DNA from: Saccharothrix sp. HUAS TT1
GTDB lineage: Bacteria > Actinomycetota > Actinomycetes > Mycobacteriales > Pseudonocardiaceae
Length of the DNA: 64,000 bases
Direction: 5' to 3'
NCBI RefSeq assembly: GCF_040744945.1
Contig: NZ_CP160453.1
Span: 1,798,001-1,862,000 of the forward strand
The notes beneath the pieces were generated by a model. It searched no databases. It saw nothing but the letters and a program-made list of their open reading frames with translations, and was not told where the DNA came from. This document shows, in pieces, positions 8,601-16,502 of this stretch (the stretch's first letter is position 1; each line of letters opens with the position of its first letter). The translations under genes and the position numbers were made by a program.

Positions 8601-10946
8601 TCAGTCGTGGCCGCTTGTCGTAGTCTCGAGAGTCGAGCGGATCGTTCTGGTCAGGCCGTGGTCGGGGCCCAACACCCGTTCGGCATGGGCCAGTGTCGCC
8701 TTGTACAGCGGGATTGCCCGTTCCAGATCACCCGCCCTCCGATAGGCGCTGGCCAGGTTGCTGCGTGAGGCCAGCGTGTCAGGGTGGTCGGGGCCTAGCA
8801 CTCGTTCGGTATCGGCCAGTGTTGCCTCGTGCAGCGGGATTGCCCGTTTCAGATCACCCGCCGCCTGGTAGGTGCTGGCGAGGTTGTTGCGTGTGGCCAG
8901 CGTGTTCGGGTGGTCGGGGCCCAGCACTCGTTCGGCATCGGCCAGTGTTGCCTCGTGCAGCGGAATTGCCCGTTTCAGATCACCCGCCGCCTGGTAGGTG
9001 CTGGCGAGGTTGTTGCGTGTGGCCAGCGTGTTCGGGTGGTCGGGGCCCAGTAACTGCTGCCGATCGGACAGCGTTGCTTCGAACAGCGGAATTGCCCGTT
9101 TCGGATCACCCGCAGCCTTGTAGGCGGTGGCCAGGTTATTGCGAAAGACCAGCGTGTCAGGGTGGTCGGGGCCCAGCACTCGTTCGGTATCGGCCAGCGT
9201 TGCCTCGTGCAGCGGGATTGCCCGTTTCGGATCACCCGCCGCCTGGTAGGCGTAGGCGAGGTTGTTGCGTGAGGCCAGCGTGTCAGGGTGGTCGGGGCCC
9301 AGCACCCGTTTGATATCGGCCAGTGTTGCCTCGTGCAGCGGAATTGCCCGTTTCAGATCACCCGCCGTCTCGTAGGCGCTGGCCAGGTTGTTGCGTGAGG
9401 CCAGCGTGTTCGGGTGGTCGGGACCCAGCAGCCGTTCGGCATCGGCCAGTATTGCCTTGTACAGCGGGATTGCCCGTTCCAGATCACCCAACATCCGATA
9501 GGCGCTGGCCAGGTTGCTGCGTGAGACCAGCGTGTTCGGGTGGTCGGGGCCTAGCACTCGTTCGGTATCGGCCAGTGTTGCCTCGTGCAGCGGGATTGCC
9601 CGTTTCAGATCACCCGCCGTCTGGTAGGCGTAGGCCAGGTCACTGCGTGAGGCCAGCGTGTCCGGGTGATCGGGGCCGTGGAGGCGCTGGCGGCTATGGG
9701 CGGCGCGGGTGTGCAGTGCGATGGCAGTGGTGGTGTTGCCCTGGTCGCCGAGGTAGCCGCCGAGGCGATGGGCGAGGTAGCAGAGCGGTTCGGTATCGGT
9801 GTCGGGGTGGGTGTGTTCGAGCAGTGCCCGCGCGTGGGGCAAGACCGTCTGGAAGACGGGCCAGTCGGCGGGCAGGCGGTGGTCGGCTCCGGTGAGGGCG
9901 GTGGCGAGGACGGTGGCGGTGGTGTCGCGGGCGTGGGCGATGTCGGTGGGTTGGCGGTGGGGGTCGGTGGGGTCGGGGGTTCGGGTGAGGGTCTGGACTA
10001 GGCGGTGTACGCCGATGGTGTCGCCGGTGAGGGTGATCATGCTGTAGGCGGCCAGCCGGCCTAACGCCTCCGACAGGTCCGGCTCGTCGAACACGCCCGC
10101 GAGCAGGGTGCGGGGGATGGCGTCGGGGGCGTACCAGGCCAGGTGCCGCAGCACCCGCCCGGCCAGGGGTGTGTCGTCCAGGCGGTCCAGGGTGACGCGC
10201 CAGACGCGGGCCATGGTGCGTTGGGCGTCTCCGCCCTCCGCGGCCGCGGTGAACATCCGCGCCGGGTACCGCTTCAGCAGGTCCAGGTAGGTGAGCGGGG
10301 TGATACGGGTCTGGGCGAGGTAGGCGCCTGCCTGCTCGATCGCCAGCGGCAGCCACCCCAACTCTTCGCACAGTCGGTCGGCGTCGGGCCGCTCCGCGCG
10401 CACGATGCGGGTCAGCAGCTCCACGGCCTCTTCGGCGGGCAGCACGTCCAGCGGGATCGTGGCAATGCCCTGCCAGCCGGTGCCCTGGCGTGAGGTGATC
10501 ACGATCGTGCCGGTCCGGACTCGTTCCAGCAGCCCTGCCGCGTCGGCAAGCGTGGTCAGGTTGTCCAGCACGAGCAGCCACCGGTCATGGGTGGCCAGCC
10601 ACCGCACGGCCAGTTCGGTGCGCTGCTCCAGCGGCGCACCCGCAACCTGAGGGGCGAGGGTGGTTGCCAGGTCGGCCAGGCCGGTGTCGATCGCGGACGG
10701 GGAGTCCGCGGTGATCCACCAGACCGGCGCGTAGCGGTCGGTGTGCAGGTGGGCGAAGCGGGCGGCCAGGGTGCTCTTGCCGACCCCACCCAACCCGTGG
10801 ACCGTGACCACCACCGCGCGCCCCGAACCCGCCACCGCCGCGTCCAGACGCGCCAACTCACCCGACCGCCCCACGAACAGCTCCGAGTCGGCCGGAATCC
10901 TGCCCAGTCCCGGCGTCGCGGGGGATCGACTCCATGGCTGGCACAC
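8601..10946 (-). CDS. NB-ARC/TPR STAND ATPase
   Basis: The 781-residue product has a P-loop (VHGLGGVGKST, about 49-59), Walker B (WLLVLDNL, 123-130), the NB-ARC-type motif LGWLPLAIEQAG (about 203) and, from about residue 410, some nine 42-residue kinesin-light-chain-type TPRs with the core LGPDHPNTLASRNNLA. STAND proteins of this build are signal-activated oligomeric switches; several bacterial members act in phage defence. No effector domain is fused, so the adjacent 2-TM protein may be the effector. The GTG at 10946 has no good ribosome site. A typical STAND leader (GTTIGALQGTLVQGDLVV) lies upstream in another frame (11025 to 10858), and removing one C from the run at 10920-10924 would join them, so the N-terminus is probably frameshifted. 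Confidence 0.8.
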   Translation of the reverse strand: MCQPWSRSPATPGLGRIPADSELFVGRSGELARLDAAVAGSGRAVVVTVHGLGGVGKSTLAARFAHLHTDRYAPVWWITADSPSAIDTGLADLATTLAPQVAGAPLEQRTELAVRWLATHDRWLLVLDNLTTLADAAGLLERVRTGTIVITSRQGTGWQGIATIPLDVLPAEEAVELLTRIVRAERPDADRLCEELGWLPLAIEQAGAYLAQTRITPLTYLDLLKRYPARMFTAAAEGGDAQRTMARVWRVTLDRLDDTPLAGRVLRHLAWYAPDAIPRTLLAGVFDEPDLSEALGRLAAYSMITLTGDTIGVHRLVQTLTRTPDPTDPHRQPTDIAHARDTTATVLATALTGADHRLPADWPVFQTVLPHARALLEHTHPDTDTEPLCYLAHRLGGYLGDQGNTTTAIALHTRAAHSRQRLHGPDHPDTLASRSDLAYAYQTAGDLKRAIPLHEATLADTERVLGPDHPNTLVSRSNLASAYRMLGDLERAIPLYKAILADAERLLGPDHPNTLASRNNLASAYETAGDLKRAIPLHEATLADIKRVLGPDHPDTLASRNNLAYAYQAAGDPKRAIPLHEATLADTERVLGPDHPDTLVFRNNLATAYKAAGDPKRAIPLFEATLSDRQQLLGPDHPNTLATRNNLASTYQAAGDLKRAIPLHEATLADAERVLGPDHPNTLATRNNLASTYQAAGDLKRAIPLHEATLADTERVLGPDHPDTLASRSNLASAYRRAGDLERAIPLYKATLAHAERVLGPDHGLTRTIRSTLETTTSGHD
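8640..9690 (-). repeat. Tandem 126-bp repeats encoding TPR units
   Basis: Eight to nine head-to-tail copies of a 126-bp unit, each 42 codons, within the STAND gene. Several neighbouring copies are nearly identical at DNA level (for example the two near 8830-9050), which suggests recent duplication or gene conversion and possible copy-number change. Confidence 0.85.
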
Positions 10947-11025
10947 CCGGTCCGCCGACTACCAGATCGCCCTGCACCAGGGTGCCTTGCAGGGCGCCGA
11001 TCGTGGTCCCATCGGCACCAGTCAC
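10858..11025 (-). other. Displaced N-terminal reading frame of the STAND gene
   Basis: A 55-codon frame from GTG 11025 encodes a Gly/Val-rich leader (GNVTG just before, then GTTIGALQGTLVQGDLVV) of the kind found in front of STAND ATPases. It ends at TGA 10858-10860, inside the gene but out of frame. Reading one C fewer in the five-C run at 10920-10924 yields a continuous protein through IPATPGLGRIPADSELFVGR. Whether this is a real mutation, a switch or a sequence error cannot be told from here. Confidence 0.6.
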
Positions 11026-11084
11026 GTTCCCGGTGACCGAGGCTGCCGGTGCGGCCGTGGTTGGTGCCGCCGACGTGGCGTGGC

Positions 11085-11462
11085 CTAAGGCCGCGTCGGC
11101 AGCGGAGGGTCCGGAGGGCCACCAACCTGGCCGATGTGCACCCCAGTGGTCGTCCCGGAGCCCGAGCCGCCAGTCACGTCGCCGGTGAAGACCACTCCGC
11201 CGCCGGTGGCTGTCTGCGATGCAGCAGGCGGAGCCACCTCCCGGGCAGCGGTGCGGTCACGTCCCTGGCGCAACGCAACGAACGCCACCACCGCGCCGCC
11301 GATGCCGGCGATCCAGCTCAACGCTTCCAGGACCGGCCGCGCCCAATGCGTCTGGTCGGTCAGGAAGACCGGCACACCGAATTGCAGTACCGCCCACACC
11401 ACACCACCGCCGACCAGCGCGCCACCAGCCACCCACCAGGTACGGCTTCGAGCGACCACCAC
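11085..11462 (-). CDS. Small two-TM membrane protein next to the STAND ATPase
   Basis: A 125-residue protein with two hydrophobic segments (about WWVAGGALVGGGVVWAVLQF and ALSWIAGIGGAVVAFVAL), then a cytosolic or external tail ending in a Gly/Thr-rich pattern (GGVVFTGDVTGG, GTTTGVHIGQVGG). That tail resembles the leader found upstream of the NB-ARC gene, hinting at a shared interaction surface. GTG 11462 is preferred because GAGGGG lies just upstream; a TTG at 11483 is possible. It stops about 60 bp before the STAND leader and is on the same strand. Inference: membrane effector or anchor for the STAND ATPase; no family is recognised. Confidence 0.65.
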   Translation of the reverse strand: MVVARSRTWWVAGGALVGGGVVWAVLQFGVPVFLTDQTHWARPVLEALSWIAGIGGAVVAFVALRQGRDRTAAREVAPPAASQTATGGGVVFTGDVTGGSGSGTTTGVHIGQVGGPPDPPLPTRP

Positions 11463-11808
11463 GACAACCCCCTCAACCCACAAGGGCTGCAGCGCCCACG
11501 GACCGATACCCGATGATCGCAGCCCTGCCGCCCACCGCTACCGAAACCACGCGTGACCACAATATCTGCTCGTCCAGGGCCGGCGCGTACACAGCTCAAA
11601 CCCATAGCTCAACGAATTTGACGTCGATCCGTACCTGCTTCTGGCCACTGCTGTACACGTCCTCCCGTACTTACATCTGCGCACCAGGGCGTACACCGAC
11701 AGGTGCTGCTTGGCGGGCAGCCCGCATACGGAACAACCCGGCTAACGCCTACCCTCATCCTTATCGGACCATGAACGTTGTCCTGTACGTGGACAGCAGC
11801 GGTACTCG
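11463..11808. other. 346-bp gap, likely promoter region of the 2-TM/STAND pair
   Basis: No coding frame on either strand has a recognisable product. It is less GC-rich than the flanks, and its position upstream of the 2-TM gene and downstream of DUF397 makes it the likely promoter and terminator region. No clear palindrome was found. Confidence 0.35.
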
Positions 11809-12003
11809 TCAGACGTCGAGGCTTCCCGACTTGATGGCGGACAAGAAGCGCCGGTATCCAGCGTCACGGAACGCCAAGGCCCCGGCGACTGGTGCCTTGC
11901 TGTCGCGGAAACTAGTGCTGGTCTCGGCGACGGCCAGTTCTACGCACTCGTTGTTGCCGCTGCTGCGGCTTGACTTGCGCCAGACGATGTCGGACAGATC
12001 CAT
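11809..12003 (-). CDS. DUF397 protein
   Basis: A 64-residue protein with the family pattern WRKSSRSSGNNECVELAV and FRDSKAPVAGALAF. Known: actinomycete DUF397 proteins are small partners of XRE/DUF5753 regulators and are usually encoded next to them, sometimes in a toxin-antitoxin-like or developmental-switch arrangement. ATG 12003 has AGGAG about 10 nt upstream; a GTG at 12009 is too close to that site. It follows the XRE gene by 14 bp, so they form one operon. Confidence 0.9.
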   Translation of the reverse strand: MDLSDIVWRKSSRSSGNNECVELAVAETSTSFRDSKAPVAGALAFRDAGYRRFLSAIKSGSLDV

Positions 12004-12017
12004 CGTGGCCACACTCC

Positions 12018-12881
12018 TCACTTGCTACCAAGCTCTGCGATGACCGCGGAGATCAACTCGGCCGACTCCGACGCACTCAGAGCGACTGACGCAGCCTCGT
12101 CGAACACGTTGATGAAGTCCACCACTGCCTGCGGTGCCTCGACCCACTCACCGCCTGCTGGATGTTCGAGGTAGACGTTCGGCGGATCCTCGGGGTCGGG
12201 GAACTCAAGGATCGTCACCGGGCCGCCCATCGTCCCGATGGCACCGACACCGAACGGCAGGATCTGAATGGTCACGTTGGGCTGCTTCCCCAGCTCCAGC
12301 AGCCGCTTCAACTGGCCGAGCATGACCTCAAGACCGCCGATGGTCCGGCGGACCACGGCTTCGTCAATCACTGCATGCACCTGGAGCGGGTCGGGGCCGG
12401 TGAGGACGCGCTGACGGCTCACTCGCGCGGCGACGGACTTCTCGACGCCCTCGCGTGGGACGAACTTGTCGGCGGTGTGGATGGCGCGGGCGTAGTCCTC
12501 GGTCTGGAGCAGGCCCGGCACGAGCAGGGGTTGGAGGAACAGGCCGCGGGATGCCTCGGCCTCCAGGCGGACGTAGGCGCGGAACTTGCGAGGGAGTGCG
12601 TTCAGGTACTCGGGCTGTCTGCCGGTCTGGGAGGCGTCGGCCCACATCTCGAACGCCTGGCGTCGCGTGTCGTCGTCGGCGGAGAGGAAGTCCAGCAGCA
12701 CCTCAAGGTCGCTGTGCTTGATCAGCGACTTGCCGGTCTCGAACCTGCTGACCGTGGCGTCCGAGCAGTGCAACCGCTCCATCACGGCCTCGACGCTGAC
12801 GGACCGCTCGTCCCGGAGCGTGCGCAGGAGCTGCCCGAGTCGCCTCCTGCGCTTGGTGGGGCCGCTCTGCCTTGCTGTCAC
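12018..12881 (-). CDS. XRE-family regulator with DUF5753
   Basis: A 287-residue protein with an N-terminal helix-turn-helix (about residues 14-70: LGQLLRTLRDERSVS, CSDATVSRFETGKS) and a C-terminal DUF5753 domain (from about 100: LFLQPLLVPGLLQTEDYARA, then RVSRQRVL and ILPFGVG). It is the DNA-binding partner of the DUF397 protein. An inverted repeat GTGTATC/GATACAC at 12929-12953 lies upstream and could be its own operator. Start is GTG 12881. Confidence 0.92.
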   Translation of the reverse strand: MTARQSGPTKRRRRLGQLLRTLRDERSVSVEAVMERLHCSDATVSRFETGKSLIKHSDLEVLLDFLSADDDTRRQAFEMWADASQTGRQPEYLNALPRKFRAYVRLEAEASRGLFLQPLLVPGLLQTEDYARAIHTADKFVPREGVEKSVAARVSRQRVLTGPDPLQVHAVIDEAVVRRTIGGLEVMLGQLKRLLELGKQPNVTIQILPFGVGAIGTMGGPVTILEFPDPEDPPNVYLEHPAGGEWVEAPQAVVDFINVFDEAASVALSASESAELISAVIAELGSK

Positions 12882-13276
12882 GGCTGAACCCTAGTCGGGG
12901 TGATCACCCGACAGCATCCACACTTTCGGTGTATCGACGGTGTGTAGATACACTCTGTACCTTACGTTTGCCGATGGGGTCACGTCTCCTCCCTGGAGAC
13001 GCAGGATGGACAGCCTGCGAGCAACGCACGGCCGTGACCCCGTTGGTCCCGCATGGATCGGCACGTCGTAAGGAGGAACGCCGACCACCGCGCCGCTGTT
13101 GGTGTGGATGTCCTGTGCGGATGTGCTGAGGGCGTACAACATCAGCAATTGAACGTGGCTCGCACTTGCGATGAACGAGTCGAAACACTTTTTCTCGCCG
13201 CATCCCCATGGATCGGCGAGTCGAACCACTGCCCAGACCGCTGGCACCCGGCGGTCACACCACCTAGCCTTGAGAC
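12882..13276. promoter_or_regulatory. Divergent promoter region with inverted repeat 12929-12953
   Basis: This 395-bp gap separates the divergent XRE and kinase genes. It contains an inverted repeat with 7-bp arms (GTGTATC at 12929-12935, GATACAC at 12947-12953), a plausible operator for the XRE regulator. Short frames in the rest have no recognisable products. Confidence 0.45.
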
Positions 13277-14194
13277 GTGACGGACGGCATGAGCATTGAA
13301 GTCAACTCCCCCGCCTTCGGCCTGAAGCGCGCGAAAAACATCCTGGCGCAGGCTTGCGAACTGGCCGAATTGCCGGTGTCGTCGGCACGTCCTCTGCGAC
13401 TCGGAGAGAACGCCCTGTTCCACTTGCCGAACCTTGGCATCGTCGTTCGCATCGCACGTGGACCTGACCACTGGCCGGATGCGTACAAAGAGGTCCAAGT
13501 ATCGGACTGGTTGGGCAGTCAGGCGATTCCGGCAGCAAAGGCGTTGGACATCCCGCAGCCAATCTCAGTGCTCGGGCATCCTGTCACTTTTTGGTTCTAC
13601 ATCGACGGCAGGAACGGCGGCCCTGACGACGTCGCAGCTCTCGGCAAGCTCCTCCGACGCCTGCACGCCCTGTCAGCGCCTACGACGTTCAAGCTGCCAA
13701 CGGCTTCGGTCTTGGATCGCGTCGTTCCGCGCATCGAGGCTGCAGGGATCTCGGGCGATGACCGCAGCTTCCTGACTTCGCGTGTGGACTCGCTCACCGC
13801 GTCCCTCAAGGAGTTGGAGTTCCCGTTGCGGGCGACTGCGGTCCACGGTGATGCTCACGTGCAGAACCTGATGATCACAGGTGGAACTGCGACCCTCATC
13901 GACTTCGAGCGATTCGCATGGGGGCAACCGGAGTGGGATCTCGCGGTTACGGCAACCGAGTACGTGACGGCTGGTTGGTGGACTGACGAGCAGTATGGGC
14001 TGTTCGCCGATGCCTACGGTTACGACATCACGCAGTGGGAGGGGTTCGACGTTCTGCGACAGATCAATGAAGTCAAAATGACCACTTGGCTGATGCAGAA
14101 CGTGAACGAGTCGGAGGAAATCGCGCGTGAGTACGAGCGGCGGATGAACACGCTCCGCTCGGGTGAAGCCACGCGGGATTGGCAGGCTTTCTAA
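13277..14194 (+). CDS. APH-like phosphotransferase (kinase fold)
   Basis: A 305-residue protein of the aminoglycoside phosphotransferase/choline kinase fold. The catalytic loop is AVHGDAHVQNLM (Asp of HGD and Asn present) and the metal-binding motif is LIDFERFAWGQPEWDLA. The N-lobe is divergent, with a possible ATP lysine only weakly placed (RIARGPDHWPDAYKE). The substrate is unknown; resistance should not be assumed. GTG 13277 gives the longest product; ATG 13289 is an alternative. It converges with the regulator at 14198 with 3 bp between stops. Confidence 0.85.
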   Translation: MTDGMSIEVNSPAFGLKRAKNILAQACELAELPVSSARPLRLGENALFHLPNLGIVVRIARGPDHWPDAYKEVQVSDWLGSQAIPAAKALDIPQPISVLGHPVTFWFYIDGRNGGPDDVAALGKLLRRLHALSAPTTFKLPTASVLDRVVPRIEAAGISGDDRSFLTSRVDSLTASLKELEFPLRATAVHGDAHVQNLMITGGTATLIDFERFAWGQPEWDLAVTATEYVTAGWWTDEQYGLFADAYGYDITQWEGFDVLRQINEVKMTTWLMQNVNESEEIAREYERRMNTLRSGEATRDWQAF

Positions 14195-14197
14195 CCC

Positions 14198-15592
14198 TTA
14201 CGCGACGCGTGAGAGCATGACGGCGGAACCGAGGGTAAAGTTGGGGTAATTGCGCAACACACCCTCGGCGAAGTGAGTCACGAGCGGGTTCTTGGGGTGC
14301 GTTTTGTTCAGCGCGTCGTAAAAGTCCGTCAAGTACCTCACGTAGCGGCTGGACTGGAGCGGTCCGGCGAGGTCGACCGCATCGAGCGCCAACGCGACAG
14401 CCTCGTCCGGACTGCCGTTCGTGAGTGCACCCGCTGCGGTGACCATCCCGATGAACGCGCGCGTCCTGGGTGGTGTCGCCTCCGGTGCGATCGCCTGGGC
14501 GGCGAAGAGTCGCGTCTCCTCCGCTCGACCCAGGTCGCGGAACCCGTGCGCTGCCTCGCCGGACAGCTCCTCGGCGTTGAAGTACTTGATCCAGTCGGGT
14601 TCGTTGTCTGGTGAGTAGTGCTCGAAGATCCGTTCGGCCTGCGTGAGCACACGGGCGAACTCCGCGGCCTGGCCGCTGCTGGCGAGTGCACGTGCCTCCA
14701 TCGCCAGGAACATCGAGCGGACGGCGGGAGTCGCCTTGTCGCCGGTCGCGGTCCGGGCTGCGCGCGCCAACTGGACCGCGTCAGCGTGGTGACCGAGGTA
14801 GTTCGCCTGGTGGCTCAGGTTGGCCAGCAGTCGGCCACCGATGATCGAGTCGCTTGCTTCGCGCGCGAGGCGCAACCCCTGCACGAAGTAGCGTTGAGCC
14901 GCCGCGTGCCGTCCGGCGTCGTAGGCGCTCCAGCCGAGCAACTGCGCCACTTCCGCAGCGGCGCTGAACAGGTCTCGCCTGACCGGTCCTGGGTGCGGTT
15001 GGCGCAGTAGCGGTGCGATCTCGGTCTTGAAGTAGAAGAGCAGCATCCGCCTGACGTGACCGCCGCCGAACTTGAAGTCCAGGTCCATCAGGTGCGCTGC
15101 GGTCGCCCGGATCGCTGCGGCTGCGGGACCGGCTGAACGAAGGCTCTCGCCGACTTCGAGGCTGTCGCCGAACAGGTAGCCCGTGATGACGCCCGGCGTC
15201 GCCGCGCTGGTCCACCCGGAACGAGCCAACCCCGGTTGGTCCTCAAGGTCGGCCGCAGTGAGTTGGCCCAGCAGTTCGACGGCTGTGGAGGAGCTTGCCG
15301 GGTAGTCGGCCGCCGACGCTGTCGCGTCCGGTCCGACCGGCTGCAACGTCGAGGAGAAGCCGATTTCTTCGAGGGACACCGGGCGCCCCAGCTTCGAGCC
15401 CAGGGCCAAGGCGATGTACTGCTGCGTCGCCGCTTTCGGGCTGGTGCCGTCAAACCACCGCTTCACGGATACGTGATCGGCAGCGATCGTCTGCCCGTCC
15501 CGCGCGGCCAACTCGCGTACACGTGCGGCCAGGCCCTTTGCTCCCGCCGCCCGCATCACGTCACCTAGAAGGCGGTTCGGCTCGCGCGTCAC
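14198..15592 (-). CDS. TPR-containing regulator (XRE/NsdA-like type)
   Basis: A 464-residue protein with a short N-terminal DNA-binding-like region (MTREPNRLLGDVMRAAG, then DHVSVKRWFDGTSPKA, about residues 1-60), similar to streptomycete regulators of the NsdA/TPR type. It is followed by a long helical array of degenerate TPRs (for example WSAYDAGRHAAAQRYFVQGLRLARE and LSHQANYLGHHADAVQLARAAR). Likely a signal-responsive regulator using the TPRs to bind a peptide or protein. Two direct copies of GCGTGCACCC (15621-15630 and 15664-15673) lie upstream and may be binding sites. Confidence 0.75.
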   Translation of the reverse strand: MTREPNRLLGDVMRAAGAKGLAARVRELAARDGQTIAADHVSVKRWFDGTSPKAATQQYIALALGSKLGRPVSLEEIGFSSTLQPVGPDATASAADYPASSSTAVELLGQLTAADLEDQPGLARSGWTSAATPGVITGYLFGDSLEVGESLRSAGPAAAAIRATAAHLMDLDFKFGGGHVRRMLLFYFKTEIAPLLRQPHPGPVRRDLFSAAAEVAQLLGWSAYDAGRHAAAQRYFVQGLRLAREASDSIIGGRLLANLSHQANYLGHHADAVQLARAARTATGDKATPAVRSMFLAMEARALASSGQAAEFARVLTQAERIFEHYSPDNEPDWIKYFNAEELSGEAAHGFRDLGRAEETRLFAAQAIAPEATPPRTRAFIGMVTAAGALTNGSPDEAVALALDAVDLAGPLQSSRYVRYLTDFYDALNKTHPKNPLVTHFAEGVLRNYPNFTLGSAVMLSRVA

Positions 15593-15620
15593 CCCCTATG
15601 GGTCCACCTCGGCCACGGGT

Positions 15621-15673
15621 GCGTGCACCCTCACAAGCACCCCCCAAGCACCCCCTCGTGTCCGCGTGCACCC
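15621..15673. promoter_or_regulatory. Paired GCGTGCACCC direct repeats upstream of the TPR regulator
   Basis: Identical 10-bp copies at 15621-15630 and 15664-15673, 43 bp apart (about four helical turns), in the gap before the regulator start. Possible operators; inferred from position only. Confidence 0.35.
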
Positions 15674-15723
15674 CTGCGAACACACTGCCATACACCTGCT
15701 GACCTGGCGTTTGCTATTCCCAT

Positions 15724-16218
15724 GACACGCCGGGTGAGCTGGAATTCATCCTCCTGCGCCTCCGCCTCCTCCCGGAGGAGGTCCGGGAGATCAGCGATCA
15801 GGTCGACCGTCTTCGGGACCACCGATCCCTTCGAGAGACGCCACCCGACGCCGAACGACCGATCCCGCTGGCGGACTGGTGTGTCGCCATGTTGGTGGAA
15901 AGGCGTTCGAAGGCGTCGAACCTCGACGGTCCGATCTTTCCCAGTTCGACCGGCACGATTCGTGAAGCGACCAACGTCCGCAATCGCGCCTGGAAGCCGT
16001 TCATCACCCGAGCGGGCTACGAATGGGTGACTTTCCGAACCTTCCGCAGGACCGTCGCCACGCTGTTGGACGAAGCGGGTCTGACGGCGAGGCAGATCGC
16101 CGACCTGCTCGGCCACTCCCGGCCGTCGATGACGCAGGACGTGTACATGGGGCGCAGGTCACCGGGTCGGGCGGCGGCGGATGCGCTTGGCGCTGTCATC
16201 CGCGTAAGTGAGGGGTAG
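15724..16218 (+). pseudogene. Tyrosine integrase, truncated C-terminal fragment
   Basis: The frame is open from 15703 to the stop at 16218, but integrase-like sequence starts only near 15860 (RPIPLADWCVAMLVERR). The catalytic C-terminus is recognisable: TFRTFRRTVATLLDEAGL (box II Arg; the usual His three residues before is Arg), LLGHSRPSMTQ and the nucleophile region QDVYMGRR. The N-terminal core-binding half and the first catalytic Arg are missing. The first in-frame ATG is at 15889, giving a 109-residue product. It lies 53 bp from the tRNA-Lys attachment site, as expected for the element's integrase, now probably inactive. Confidence 0.8.
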
Positions 16219-16271
16219 ATGAGGGCTTCGAGGTTGCTCGGTCCCCGACCCATCGTCGTGACCAGCGGGTT

Positions 16272-16347
16272 TGGTGGGCCGCCAGGGACTCGAACCCTGA
16301 ACCCGAAGATTAAAAGTCTCCTGCTCTGCCAATTGAGCTAGCAGCCC
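16272..16347 (-). tRNA. tRNA-Lys (TTT)
   Basis: Minus-strand tRNA with acceptor stem GGGCTGC/GCGGCCC, anticodon TTT in GACTTTTAATC, T arm with GGTTCGAGTCC, discriminator A and encoded CCA (16272-16274). Its 3' half (16272-16308) is the attachment site of the adjoining island. Confidence 0.97.
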
Positions 16348-16502
16348 TTGGTCGACAGCTTACCGAGGCGGCGCCCGTCGGTGAGCGAGGTGGTCGGGTC
16401 CGGGGTGTGGGTGGCGTCACGTCCGGGCGGTGGTGGGGGCTGCGGTGCTGGTCAGGGGGTTCCAACGATCGCGATCACGGCGCGCGGGCTAACGTGGGGC
16501 CG

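Larger units (their letters stand above)
5010..16308. mobile_element. tRNA-Lys genomic island / integrative element remnant (about 11.3 kb)
   Basis: Bounded by 37-bp direct repeats of the tRNA-Lys 3' end (5010-5046 and 16272-16308). A tyrosine integrase C-terminal fragment sits next to the intact tRNA. The cargo is accessory: DUF262/HNH protein (GC near 50%, unlike its surroundings), HAD hydrolase, NB-ARC/TPR ATPase with a 2-TM neighbour, DUF397 and XRE/DUF5753 pair, kinase and TPR regulator. No replication, transfer (FtsK-like) or excisionase gene is visible and the integrase is truncated, so it is probably no longer mobile by itself. Confidence 0.85.

Noticed and set aside
8640..9690. Possible CRISPR-like array of regular repeats
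   Set aside because: The period is 126 bp with no unique spacers and the units translate to TPR repeats of one protein.
10556..11125. Arg-rich minus-strand frame overlapping the STAND gene start
   Set aside because: A shadow frame; the ATPase motifs and the leader lie in the other two frames.
13277..14194. Aminoglycoside resistance call for the APH-fold kinase
   Set aside because: Only the general kinase-fold motifs are visible; no subfamily signature supports antibiotic phosphorylation.
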